This document shows positions 54,151 to 62,666 of a stretch of DNA of 64,000 bases, piece by piece (position 1 is the first letter of the stretch; every line of letters begins with the position of its first letter). The position numbers and the translations under genes are program-made. Source of the stretch: CAZTDD01 sp964612675. Its GTDB lineage: Bacteria; Hinthialibacterota; Hinthialibacteria; Hinthialibacterales; JAKPRU01. The stretch lies in contig CAZTDD010000015.1 in assembly GCA_964612675.1 (NCBI GenBank), forward strand, positions 15,327-79,326, in the 5' to 3' direction. The notes beneath the pieces were generated by a model. That model was not told the origin of the DNA. It made no database searches and was given only the letters and a program-made list of their open reading frames with translations.

Positions 54151-55338
54151 ATGGAGAAAAAAACCGTTCGAGACATCGATCCGAAGGGAAAACGAGTATT
54201 GATGCGGGCGGATTTCAACGTGCCGCTCGACGATAACGGGAAGATTACGGACGACACACGAATCGTCTCCACATTGCCGACGATTAAGGACATCTTGGGG
54301 CGCGGGGGACGTCTGGTTCTCTGCAGCCACCTTGGACGCCCCAAAGGTGCCCCGGATCCCAAGTTTTCGCTCGCTCCGGTAGCTCAACGTCTTTCGGAGC
54401 TCTTGGGGCAGGATGTCCAAATGCTTCCAGACTGCGTCGGCGGCGAAGTCAAAGACGCCGTCATGAAACTCCAGGACGGTCAGGTGTGTCTTCTGGAGAA
54501 CGTGCGGTTCCATCCGGGTGAAACGAAGAACGATCCCGAGCAATCGAAAAAACTCGCTGAACTCGGGGAAATCTTTGTCAACGATGCGTTCGGCTCTGCA
54601 CACCGTGCCCAATGCTCGGTCAGCGGTGTCACAGATTATATCGACACTTGCGTGGCGGGATTCCTGCTCGAAAAAGAGATTCAGTTTCTCGTTCAGGCGA
54701 TAGAGAATCCCGAACGTCCGTTTTTGGCGATCCTCGGGGGCGCAAAAATCAGCGGGAAAATCGACGTGATCGAGAACCTGCTGACCAAGGTGGATGCGAT
54801 CCTGATCGGCGGCGCAATGGCCTACACGCTCCTCAAAGCGAAAGGCGTCGAGGTTGGCAAATCCCTGGTCGAAGAAGAACGGATCGACATGGCGCGAGAA
54901 ACATTGAAGAAGGTCGAAGAAAAAGGCCTTCCGTTCCTCGTACCTGCAGATCACCTCGTCGCTCCGGAGGTCAAAGAAGGTATCGCTCCAACGACAACGG
55001 ACGGTGTTGAGATCCCCGCCGATCAGTGCGGTGTCGACATCGGCCCGAAAACCATCGACCGGTTCCAACAGGAAATCGCAAACGCGAAAACAATTGTCTG
55101 GAACGGACCGATGGGTGTATTCGAGATCGAAGCGTTCTCGAAGGGAACGATGGCGGTCGCCGAAGCGCTGGCTTCCTCCGGTGCAAAAACGATCATCGGC
55201 GGAGGGGATTCAACTTCCGCTGTGAAGAAAGCAGGAGTCGCCGACAAAATCACCCACATCAGTACGGGTGGTGGGGCGTCGCTGGAATTGTTGGAAGGCA
55301 AAGATCTACCGGGCCTGGTCAGTCTCTCGGATAAGTAG
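54151..55338 (+). CDS. pgk: Phosphoglycerate kinase
   Basis: 395 aa. VLMRADFNVPLD, LCSHLGRPKGAPDPK, LLENVRFHPGE, LGGAKISGKIDV and IGGGDSTSAVKKAG are the family motifs. It makes ATP from 1,3-bisphosphoglycerate. It starts 18 bp after gap with a GGAGGG site, so it is part of the same operon. tpiA, which often follows pgk before secG, is absent. Confidence 0.97.
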   Translation: MEKKTVRDIDPKGKRVLMRADFNVPLDDNGKITDDTRIVSTLPTIKDILGRGGRLVLCSHLGRPKGAPDPKFSLAPVAQRLSELLGQDVQMLPDCVGGEVKDAVMKLQDGQVCLLENVRFHPGETKNDPEQSKKLAELGEIFVNDAFGSAHRAQCSVSGVTDYIDTCVAGFLLEKEIQFLVQAIENPERPFLAILGGAKISGKIDVIENLLTKVDAILIGGAMAYTLLKAKGVEVGKSLVEEERIDMARETLKKVEEKGLPFLVPADHLVAPEVKEGIAPTTTDGVEIPADQCGVDIGPKTIDRFQQEIANAKTIVWNGPMGVFEIEAFSKGTMAVAEALASSGAKTIIGGGDSTSAVKKAGVADKITHISTGGGASLELLEGKDLPGLVSLSDK

Positions 55339-55371
55339 ACTCCCGCGCCGGGCCGAAGGAAAGAAAGAACT

Positions 55372-55764
55372 ATGGGAATCGTAACTGCTCTGCTTACATT
55401 GATTTACATTGCCGTATGTGTCGGGCTGATCTTCTTTGTCTTGATTCAGTCCAGCAAAGGAGCGGGACTGTCGGGCGCGTTCGGCGCTGCCGGAGGCAGC
55501 GACAGTCTATTTGGCGCTACCGGTTCGTACACGCTGGTCGTGAAGATCTCGGTTGGGTTAGCCATTACGTTCCTGATTCTTTCATTTCTGTTCGGTTTCT
55601 TGCCGAAAGAACAGCCGCAAGGCGTGATGAATGAGTATATGCAGGAAGACTACGTGTCAGTCCAACAGGCTGTCGAGACGGCTCCCGAGGAGGGACAAGA
55701 GGTCGCCCCGGGAGGAATGGAGGCCGCACCGCCCGCAGGCGGTGGCGAACAAGAGGGCGGCTGA
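55372..55764 (+). CDS. secG: Preprotein translocase subunit SecG
   Basis: 130 aa. Two membrane helices flank VLIQSSKGAGLSGAFGAAGG, the SecG signature; SLFGATGSYT follows. It assists SecYE in protein export. An acidic, Gly/Pro-rich tail (~50 residues) makes it longer than E. coli SecG. It lies 33 bp after pgk in the classic gap-pgk-secG order. Confidence 0.93.
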   Translation: MGIVTALLTLIYIAVCVGLIFFVLIQSSKGAGLSGAFGAAGGSDSLFGATGSYTLVVKISVGLAITFLILSFLFGFLPKEQPQGVMNEYMQEDYVSVQQAVETAPEEGQEVAPGGMEAAPPAGGGEQEGG

Positions 55765-55804
55765 GAATCAACGTCATAAAGTCGACATAAGTAGGTTTTT
55801 GTCG

Positions 55805-55877
55805 GGGAGGGCGAATCTCCTGATGAGCCGTGACTCCTGTTGACGCCCAAACGGCTCATCAGGAGATTCGCCCTCCC
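55805..55877. repeat. Perfect 27-bp-arm inverted repeat, GGAGGGCGA family
   Basis: The arms (55805-55831 and 55851-55877) are exact reverse complements around a 19-base loop, starting GGGAGGGCGAATCTCC. They sit between convergent secG and pseudopilin genes and could act as a bidirectional terminator. Related copies: 18590-18661 (both arms), 18232-18258 and 61173-61199 (single arms). Confidence 0.8.
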
Positions 55878-55912
55878 GGCATGATAGCTTGACTTAATCA
55901 CATTCAGCAGTA

Positions 55913-56527
55913 TCAGAGATAATCCGAAGGTCCGTAATTGCCCTCGAAATTCACTCCTAGAATGCCTCTGTCCGACACGATAATATCGCCGATGCTTACC
56001 AACCCGTTCGAGGTATCGTAAGCCATCCAATGCATCAGACGCATGGGATGGACGATGTACCAACGATCCGGACCGGGACTTCGGACATAATACCGCGCCG
56101 TCCGGTCGGCAAGCGCGCCCATTCCGCCTTGGTTGCGTTCTCGCCAGGCTCTGATGTTGTGATACTGATAGGTTCCAATTGCCACCGCTTCATTCGCCGC
56201 TCCACTGCTGTGGGGGTTGGTCTCTGGAATGAACGGGTCTTGAAGCGCACTGGCGGAAATATAGGAGACCGGTGTTGTCAGTTGTTCCCAGACCTGCCAG
56301 GCAATTGTATAGTCCGGCATTTCGATGGTGTCCAAAATCTCGCGGCCATGGTCGGTCGTATACATTTCGATGGCCGTCTGAACACTCCGCAAATCCGCTG
56401 TGGCGCGGGTGACTTTCGCTCTGATTTGCGCATTCAGGAAGTTGGGGATCGCGATGGCCGCCAGGATGCCGATAATAGCCACAACGATCAGCAACTCGAT
56501 AAGTGTGAAGCCGGGTCCTCGTTTCAT
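55913..56527 (-). CDS. Type IV pilin-like/pseudopilin protein
   Basis: 204 aa from the ATG preceded by GGAGGG; the longer frame is not used. MKRGPG-FTLIELLIVVAII is a prepilin leader cleaved before Phe, followed by GILAAIAIPNFLNAQIRAKV. Processing by a PilD-type peptidase would be needed. The rest (YTTDHGREIL, VSYISASALQDPF, DTSNGLVSIGDIIVSDRG) resembles secretion-type pseudopilins that are common in this kind of genome. A paralogue is at 60150. Confidence 0.88.
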   Translation of the reverse strand: MKRGPGFTLIELLIVVAIIGILAAIAIPNFLNAQIRAKVTRATADLRSVQTAIEMYTTDHGREILDTIEMPDYTIAWQVWEQLTTPVSYISASALQDPFIPETNPHSSGAANEAVAIGTYQYHNIRAWRERNQGGMGALADRTARYYVRSPGPDRWYIVHPMRLMHWMAYDTSNGLVSIGDIIVSDRGILGVNFEGNYGPSDYL

Positions 56528-56689
56528 ATTGCCCTCCAGTTCCGCCCACTGGCTTGGCATAGTGTACCTCATTCTTCTACCGGTTGGCAAAACGAAAGTA
56601 AAGCGGAAACAGACTGTTTTGCATGCGAAAAACCTAACAAAGCCCCCCCTTCGCTAAACGAAACGCAACAAATATGGCATCATAAATCG

Positions 56690-56708
56690 CGAGATCGGCA
56701 ACCGATCT
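56690..56708 (+). other. Hairpin in the leader of the sialidase-like gene
   Basis: GAGATCGG-CAA-CCGATCTC forms a perfect 8-base stem 30 bp before the gene at 56739. It may stabilise the leader or be an operator. Confidence 0.35.
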
Positions 56709-56738
56709 CACAGTCGTAAAACGGAAAGGAGAACAACA

Positions 56739-57830
56739 ATGCGCTTGAGCACATTGATCATCCTGATGCCTCTCGTACTCTCGATTGGAACCGCCTTTGC
56801 AGAACAGGAAGCAGGACCGCTCGAACACGGCGTCGTGTACTTCAAAGAAGGAAGATTCGCCGGGTGGCCCGCGAACAACGGGATCTGGTCGTGGGGCAAC
56901 GAAATCGTTGTAGGGTTTTCGCTCGGTTATTTTGAGTACACACCGGATGGGCATCCCATCGACCGGGATCGACCGTCAAGCATGCGCCAGGCCCGAAGTT
57001 ATGATGGAGGGGAAACCTGGGAAATTGAAACACCGTCTTTTGTAAAGGCAGACGGTACCGAGCGTGCATCCTCCGAGTTGAAAGAGAAAATCACCTTCAC
57101 CCACCCGAATTTCGCGATGCGGTTTCGCAACAACCGGTTTTACTATTCCTACGATCGCTGTCGAACGTGGGAGGGACCGTTCTTGCTTCCCGATTTTGGA
57201 CGGAAAGGTCTGCTTGCGCGAACCGACTACATTGTGAACGACAAACACGATCTCATGGCCTTTATCGCCACCGAAAAAGACATCGGCGGCGAGGGCTGGC
57301 CGTGCTGTATCCGAACGAGAGACGGTGGACTGACCTGGGAATTTGTCGGTTGGATCGGTCAGCAGCCCGGCCCCGAGGGGTATTCGATCATGCCGTCGAC
57401 GCTGCGCATTTCAAATCACACACTCCTCTCGATCATCCGGCGGCGAAGTGTTATTGACGGCGAAAAGGAGTGGTGGATCGAAGGCCATTTGTCTCCCAAC
57501 AACGGTAGAGACTGGTATCGTCTGGCGGAACCGCACATCGATAACCGCAGCAACCCACCGCACATGATCCGTCTGCAGGACGGTCGTTTTGTATTGACCT
57601 ATGGATACCGCCGCGAGCCGTTTGGAATTCGCGCGGTTTTGAGCGATGACGAAGGCAAAACCTGGAGTGACGAAATCATCTTGCGGGATGACGGCGGTGT
57701 ATGGGATCTCGGTTATCCCCGCACGGTCCAACGACCCGACGGCAAGATTGTGACAATCTATTATTTCAATAAGGGCGAGCGCGAAGAGCGATACATTGCG
57801 TATACGATCTGGGATCCGGGTAGGCGCTGA
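56739..57830 (+). CDS. Exported sialidase-like BNR-repeat protein
   Basis: 363 aa with a signal peptide (about 21 residues). Asp-box repeats of the sialidase propeller are seen: SYDGGETW, TRDGGLTW, SPNNGRDW and SDDEGKTW. Arg residues in FAMRFRN and TYGYRREP may belong to the active site, but the catalytic triad is not certain. It is probably an exo-glycosidase or binding propeller outside the cytoplasm. AAAGGAG precedes the start. Confidence 0.82.
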   Translation: MRLSTLIILMPLVLSIGTAFAEQEAGPLEHGVVYFKEGRFAGWPANNGIWSWGNEIVVGFSLGYFEYTPDGHPIDRDRPSSMRQARSYDGGETWEIETPSFVKADGTERASSELKEKITFTHPNFAMRFRNNRFYYSYDRCRTWEGPFLLPDFGRKGLLARTDYIVNDKHDLMAFIATEKDIGGEGWPCCIRTRDGGLTWEFVGWIGQQPGPEGYSIMPSTLRISNHTLLSIIRRRSVIDGEKEWWIEGHLSPNNGRDWYRLAEPHIDNRSNPPHMIRLQDGRFVLTYGYRREPFGIRAVLSDDEGKTWSDEIILRDDGGVWDLGYPRTVQRPDGKIVTIYYFNKGEREERYIAYTIWDPGRR

Positions 57831-57840
57831 GAAAAACCGA

Positions 57841-57920
57841 AATCAACCCCCTTCTGTATCTCCGCCTTACTGCAGCCATGCTAGCGTGGCCTCAGTTAGG
57901 GGAGGGGTTGGGTAGGGTCG
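57841..57920. repeat. Degenerate copy of the MITE-like repeat
   Basis: AATCAACCCCCTTCTGTATC opens the relict, and GCTAGCGTGGCC and GGGGAGGGGTTGGGT follow. The terminal CAAAAAGT repeats are absent. It lies between convergent genes. Confidence 0.55.
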
Positions 57921-57993
57921 AATTTACTTGACTTACAGTAGAAGCGGAGTGAGCCGGTAATACGATTCCAGCGACCATCAGTTGCCATAGATC

Positions 57994-58941
57994 TTACCCC
58001 GCGAGCGGAGCACACAACCTCCGGGCATACTCCGCGCTGTGACGATGAACCTCGACCGGGTCCATTGTGTGTGGGGTTCCTTTTTCCACGGCCTGTTCCA
58101 AAACCAGATGCGGTTCAGCGGTTTCCTTGTCCAGAATCTTGATTACCGACTCGTAGTCGATTTCTCCTTCGCCGAATGTTTCCGACCACGCACCGTTGCG
58201 CTCCTGACGAAGGTGGAGCTCGCTTACACGGTCACCGTATAGTTTCACGATGTCCAACAGCGCGACGTTGGAATTGCCCGAACCGCGGTAGACCCACTGA
58301 GCATCCAGGCAAAGGGAGACATGTTCGGGATCGGTGCCGACCATCATGTGATGGAATTCGCGGGCGGAGTTGCGCATCTCCGCGTCGTGGTTGTGGTAAG
58401 CCAGTGTCAGTCCAATTGCCGAGAGTTTCTTTCCCAGTTCGTTGAGGGCTCTTGCTTGCGTTCGTAGTTGTTCATCGCTTTTGTCCTGGCCGCTTCCCCA
58501 GCGAATCGGATTCGGGTTTGTGACGATGATCCTTGTGCCGGCTTTTTTTGCTCTTCGAGCGATGTTCACAATGTCCTCGATACTTTTCTGTGCCTGACTT
58601 TCTTCGTGGAGTGTGCTGTTGACATAGAGGGACCGCATTTCGAGTCCGTGCTTCTTGAGGAGCGGTTCGAGCGTGTCGATCTGTTCCGGCGAGCCGATGC
58701 TGGGTTCGTAGCCATCGAGTCCGCTTTTAGCCAGGTCTTTTAATCCTTCGTCCAGCGATGCGTTGAAATCGCGATTGTCGCGTTTGTAAAAAGTGAGCCA
58801 GGAATATTGGTTTGAAGCGAGATGGAATTTCATTTTTTTCTCCGATGCCGTTGTTGTATTTGCGCCGATCAGGATCGCGCCGGTCACTCCGGCCATCCCT
58901 TGGAGGAACTCTCGACGTGGTGGTTTATCAGTGGACATCAT
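57994..58941 (-). CDS. Tat-exported sugar phosphate isomerase/epimerase-like TIM barrel
   Basis: 315 aa. A leader with RREFLQG and a hydrophobic stretch suggests Tat export. The barrel has AYHNHDAEM and VSLCLDAQW, EXL-type metal ligands (HLVLEQ) and SELHLRQERNG, typical of xylose-isomerase-like enzymes (AP endonuclease 2 superfamily). It may isomerise or epimerise a sugar or keto-sugar outside the cytoplasm. AGGAG precedes the start. A relative is at 61390. Confidence 0.85.
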   Translation of the reverse strand: MMSTDKPPRREFLQGMAGVTGAILIGANTTTASEKKMKFHLASNQYSWLTFYKRDNRDFNASLDEGLKDLAKSGLDGYEPSIGSPEQIDTLEPLLKKHGLEMRSLYVNSTLHEESQAQKSIEDIVNIARRAKKAGTRIIVTNPNPIRWGSGQDKSDEQLRTQARALNELGKKLSAIGLTLAYHNHDAEMRNSAREFHHMMVGTDPEHVSLCLDAQWVYRGSGNSNVALLDIVKLYGDRVSELHLRQERNGAWSETFGEGEIDYESVIKILDKETAEPHLVLEQAVEKGTPHTMDPVEVHRHSAEYARRLCAPLAG

Positions 58942-59146
58942 TCTCTCGTCTCCTGTTTGAGGCGTTCACTAGTACCCGTGTCATTTGAAATAACCGGTCG
59001 CATCGTAACTCGGCAAATGATAGCAGTAAAGTATTTGTGCTGTCACTGTTTTCAATTTGGCACCGATTGTGTGAATTTGTCTCATCGAAGTACACGGTAC
59101 AATGAAATCGGCGATATACCATAGACCCTTGCATACTCTGTGGTCG

Positions 59147-59653
59147 TCAAAACAGGGGCAGATAAAAAAAACATAATGCAAGGAACACGGCATATATGGC
59201 TATAATAGCAGCAAGAACACAATTCGTCGCCAGTCTTAATGGCATGACCGAGTGCTTATCTGTTAGCCGCCTATCCCTTTGAATCCGCTGGTATCGTACT
59301 GGAGAAAGTCCCGTATCCTGTATATTATATTCTGCATCTAGTGTTCTTTCTAATGTAAGTGCTGACTCAGCGAAGTCTTTCTTACAGTTGAAGTTGTGAC
59401 CCAGCAAAGAATACCACACAAAGCAAATAAATATTCCAAAAACAGATAATAGATACGGCAGAAAAGACAGCAGGTAACTGCCATGCTTCTTCACGAAAAT
59501 TTGAATGATTGACAAGATGAGGATACTGTTCACTGCAACGAGCCAATTTAGAAGTCGACATATCGTATCGTCTGTATGGCACCAGAGATTTACGGCCATC
59601 TGACAGCGTGCGGTGAAGAGCGTTGAGGCATTTTGTGTTTCTTGGTTTGGCAT
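59147..59653 (-). CDS. AT-rich membrane protein of unknown function
   Basis: 168 aa with about three hydrophobic helices: LLNWLVAVNSILILSIIQIF, LLSFLPYLLSVFGIFICFVW and LAAIIAIYAVFLALCFFYL. A soluble loop between them contains ESALTLERTLDAEYNIQ. GGAGGAG precedes the start. The base composition is more AT-rich than its neighbours and it adjoins an integrase relict, so it may have been acquired. No family is recognised. Confidence 0.65.
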   Translation of the reverse strand: MPNQETQNASTLFTARCQMAVNLWCHTDDTICRLLNWLVAVNSILILSIIQIFVKKHGSYLLSFLPYLLSVFGIFICFVWYSLLGHNFNCKKDFAESALTLERTLDAEYNIQDTGLSPVRYQRIQRDRRLTDKHSVMPLRLATNCVLAAIIAIYAVFLALCFFYLPLF

Positions 59654-59797
59654 AATTTCTCTCCTCCGTCTGTGCCGATAGACACCGGGTGATCCCGGCT
59701 AGTGTTCGAAATGGTAGAATCCCAATACGTATTGGGCGGTTATTTTATACGCTGTTGCTGACTCAAATCAACACGGACTATACTGTACTGTTCGATA

Positions 59798-60117
59798 CTA
59801 AAATACGCGAATGATCCATTGCCACTGTGATTCCTTCACCATTTCGGCCTGGACGTCCGGTGTGACCTGTAGGTACGTGGACATTGTCACATAGACCGAA
59901 GCGTGCTCCAGCCAGCCGAAATAAAAACGGAGATCGGCAAGCCTTCCTGGACGAGATGGATGGCCACGCCGTGTCCGAACTTGTGCTCGTAGACATCCTT
60001 CAGTCCAGCGTCTTACGCGTACCGACGAGTCGGCCAGTGCGCGTGTGTCCACAAGAAGCCAAAGAAATTTTCCAGAGCGCCAAAGTCAGCCGCAACCGGC
60101 CCACAACCAAGACATGA
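59798..60117 (-). pseudogene. Remnant of a tyrosine recombinase (integrase) C-terminus
   Basis: Read leftwards, two frames together give an integrase-like end: TRTGRLVGTRKTLD, then KFGHGVAIHLVQEGLPISV, then, after a shift near 59920, WLEHASVYVTMSTYLQVTPD with the candidate catalytic Tyr. A stop also breaks the first part. The rest of 59654-60149 holds no other gene. No attachment site or tRNA was found. Confidence 0.6.
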
Positions 60118-60149
60118 CTCTCATCTAACTTTAGCGTGCCCGTGCAGCC

Positions 60150-60836
60150 TTACTGATTAATTCCCCCGCTGCCGCGCATGTAGACATCGCCAACGCTGAC
60201 CAGGCCGTTGCTGGATTCATACGGCACACCACGATCCGCGGTGATACCCCCTGCGTCCGATCCCAGAATTCCGTCCGGCCCCACACCCACGACGGCGTAC
60301 TCATTGGTCTGGAGGGGTTTGATTCCCAGACGGTCGCAGACCGGAAGTTCGAGAGCCGCCAGATTCATATTGTTATTGTTGTTGGTCGTGGGCGGGACTT
60401 TCGGATCGACGTCCACATACAGGTAGGTTGTCAGCCAACCGCCGAAACCGCGCTGCTGCGCGTCTGTTAGACTGCCTTCGATGAAGGGGTCTCCGGGAAC
60501 CGAGCCAAGATAGGCGACCGGCGAGGTCAATGGGGCCAGGATGTGGGTTGTGTTCCGCCGGGCATTGTCGGCCTCGTAACCGACCCCTTGGAAAACGCGG
60601 GCGACGATCTCGTCGCCTTCTTCCGTGTCATCGTCCCAGCAATCGATCAGCAGATGTCCCGTGTCGATCCGGATTTGCTCGACCCCCAGGCAGATCGCCT
60701 TCATATCCGACACTTCCCGAGAGATCTTCGCCCGGCACTGAGCGTTCAGGAAATTCGGGACCGCGATGGCCGCCAGGATGCCGATAATGGCCACAACGAT
60801 CAACAACTCGATGAGTGTGAACCCCAGCCGCTTCAT
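60150..60836 (-). CDS. Type IV pilin-like/pseudopilin protein (second)
   Basis: 228 aa from the ATG giving MKRLG-FTLIELLIVVAII, with GGAG nine bases ahead; an in-frame ATG six codons upstream is less likely. The leader and GILAAIAVPNFLNAQCRAK match the paralogue at 55913. The body has LAPLTSPVAYLGSVPGDPF, an Asn-rich run and ESSNGLVSVGDVYMRG. It probably belongs to a type II secretion or pilus-like fibre. Confidence 0.88.
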   Translation of the reverse strand: MKRLGFTLIELLIVVAIIGILAAIAVPNFLNAQCRAKISREVSDMKAICLGVEQIRIDTGHLLIDCWDDDTEEGDEIVARVFQGVGYEADNARRNTTHILAPLTSPVAYLGSVPGDPFIEGSLTDAQQRGFGGWLTTYLYVDVDPKVPPTTNNNNNMNLAALELPVCDRLGIKPLQTNEYAVVGVGPDGILGSDAGGITADRGVPYESSNGLVSVGDVYMRGSGGINQ

Positions 60837-61003
60837 TCCCCTTTCTCCCTTCATTACGTATAACTGTTTGATATACCTTTACTTGTATCTTCCAGGAGAC
60901 CCCGGCTACCGCCAGCCAAGTCTCAATTGGACGCAGTGTAAGCGCTTTGCCGTTGAAGGGCAAGCAATTTCTGAAAAAGATTCGAAAAAGGTTGAAATTC
61001 CTA

Positions 61004-61121
61004 TTGCGTTATCGGACGATTTCGGTATAATTCCTAGTAACCGACAGGTTGTCTCGAAAGAAAAAAGATTTGTTTATTTGAAGGAACTACCCGGACTGCG
61101 ACCATCCGGGTAGTTTCATTT
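61004..61121 (+). ncRNA. Candidate small RNA or leader between promoter and terminator
   Basis: TTGCGT (61004-61009), a 16-base spacer and TATAAT (61026-61031) form a promoter, giving a start near 61038. ACTACCCGGA and TCCGGGTAGT (61086-61114) then form a terminator hairpin followed by TCATTTT. The predicted transcript is about 80-85 nt. It ends well before the gene at 61390, so it is either an independent small RNA or an attenuated leader. Confidence 0.45.
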
Positions 61122-61172
61122 TAAGAACCGTTCTTATCTCCGACTGCAGCCAAGTCCCTTCATTCGCTAAAG

Positions 61173-61199
61173 ACGGCTCAGCGGGAGCTTCGCCCTCCC
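61173..61199. repeat. Single arm of the GGAGGGCGA repeat family
   Basis: ACGGCTCAGCGGGAGCTTCG opens one arm matching those at 18635-18661 and 55851-55877; the opposite arm is missing. The rest of the 60837-61389 gap holds the small RNA candidate. Confidence 0.55.
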
Positions 61200-61389
61200 C
61201 AGCTTCGCCTCCCCCGTTCCGCATTTCCTGGTATATGACACAGTCCGTCTAGAGTCTCATCTCCTTGCCATACGCCCGAATCGGTAGCAAACTAGTGTGT
61301 GGTTCATAAATGGCTCATCGGTTTCTGTCCGCATTCGGACGGGTGGGACGGAGCGGCTCCAAGACTCTATTGATACAGGAGAATCAACG

Positions 61390-62343
61390 ATGGAAAGCAA
61401 TCGGCGTGGATTCCTAAAAGGGATCGGAGGAGGATTACTCGCAATGAGTTTCCTCCGTGAACTGGGCATGAGCGAAGCGCATGCCTCAGAGGACAAGTCA
61501 GGTATCAAAGTGGGGATGACGGACTGGAACCTGGGCGGAACATGCAACCCGGGCAAGTTCGCCTTGGCGAAAGAGGCAGGTTTGGACGGTGTCCAGGTGA
61601 GCGTCGCAACCGACCCGAACAATGTTCCGCTTCGCGATCCGGCGGTTCGAAGGAAATACCGTGACATGTGCGAAAGGCACGGCCTCCAGGTCTGTTCGGT
61701 GGCCGCAGGGAGTATTCTGAACAGCATTCCGCTGGCGAGTGAACCCCAGTCTGCGGTTTATGTCATCGACGCGATCGAGGCGGCGAAAGCGCTGGGGGCG
61801 GACAATATCCTGATGGCGTTTTTCGGGAACGGCGATTTACGTTTAAAGGACGCCCAGGGGAATGTCCGAAATATCAGCGATGATTCAAAGTGGAAGGAGT
61901 ACGAGCTCGATACGCAAGGAGTCACCCGTGTTGTCGAGGCCTTGCGGCAAATCGCACCCCGTGCGGAAGACGCCGGTGTAATCCTCGGGCTCGAAAACAC
62001 AATCACGGCGAAACAGAATATGGAGATTATCGAGCGGGTCGGCTCGCCGATGCTTCAGGTCTATTACGATGTCGGAAACTCGACCGGGAACGGATACAAT
62101 GTCCCCGCCGAGATTCGTATGTTGGGAAAACAGCGGATCTGCGAAGTCCATTTGAAAGACAGGGGCACACCGATGCTGGGTAGTTCAAAAGCGCAGGTGG
62201 ATATGAAAGCCTGCGCGGAAGCGCTCCATGAGATTGGTTACGAAAAATGGTATGTGCTCGAAACGAGTGGCAAAGACAGGAAGAAGAGTTTTGTCGAGGA
62301 TACGCGCGCCAATGTAGCGTTTGCGAAGAAAATATTTGCGTGA
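61390..62343 (+). CDS. Tat-exported sugar isomerase/epimerase-like TIM barrel
   Basis: 317 aa from the ATG with AGGAG upstream; a longer frame has no leader. The leader has NRRGFLKGIGGG (twin-arginine type). The barrel has LGLENTITAKQN (metal Glu), VYYDVGNSTG and CEVHLKDRGTP, with VLETSGKD near the end, the pattern of xylose-isomerase-like enzymes. It probably isomerises or epimerises a sugar outside the cytoplasm. A strong terminator follows 29 bp later. Confidence 0.88.
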   Translation: MESNRRGFLKGIGGGLLAMSFLRELGMSEAHASEDKSGIKVGMTDWNLGGTCNPGKFALAKEAGLDGVQVSVATDPNNVPLRDPAVRRKYRDMCERHGLQVCSVAAGSILNSIPLASEPQSAVYVIDAIEAAKALGADNILMAFFGNGDLRLKDAQGNVRNISDDSKWKEYELDTQGVTRVVEALRQIAPRAEDAGVILGLENTITAKQNMEIIERVGSPMLQVYYDVGNSTGNGYNVPAEIRMLGKQRICEVHLKDRGTPMLGSSKAQVDMKACAEALHEIGYEKWYVLETSGKDRKKSFVEDTRANVAFAKKIFA

Positions 62344-62371
62344 CTTTTGCCTCCTCTCTATCTAATTGAAC

Positions 62372-62405
62372 GAAAGGGGCGGTCCCGGACCGCCCCTTTC
62401 TCTTT
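62372..62405 (+). terminator. Perfect 14-bp-arm terminator after the TIM-barrel gene
   Basis: GAAAGGGGCGGTCC and GGACCGCCCCTTTC are exact arms around a single C, followed by TCTTT. It ends the + strand gene at 61390. Confidence 0.85.
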
Positions 62406-62449
62406 GAAGATTCTATCGCCTCATTCATACTCTTTCCATCTCCAGTTAA

Positions 62450-62648
62450 GACGGAGCGGCACAAAGTCGGTGCGTAGATGAAGAGGTTTCAACCCCCTCT
62501 GTATCTCCCCTTCCTTTGGCCACGCAAGCGTGGCCTTCTTGGGGGAGACAACAGTGCAGACACGTTCCTTTTCTTTTCCTCCCCCGAAGATCGGGGGAGG
62601 TTAGGAGGGGGTTGAGATCCGTTTCACGCAACTTTTTGCCGCATCGTC
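62450..62648. mobile_element. MITE-like element, copy 3
   Basis: 199 bp. The ends are GACGGAGCGGCACAAAGT and ACTTTTTGCCGCATCGTC, inverted repeats with a few mismatches. The inside has CTGTATCTCCCC, CCACGCAAGCGTGGCC and the CCCCCGAAGATCGGGGG palindrome. The flanks show no exact target duplication. It ends 18 bp before the ThuA-like gene start. Confidence 0.7.
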
Positions 62649-62666
62649 AGTAAGAAGGTGTACCGT

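Noticed and set aside
53572..55068. 498-codon open frame on the minus strand
   Set aside because: It covers gap and pgk in antisense; long shadows are common opposite biased codon use.
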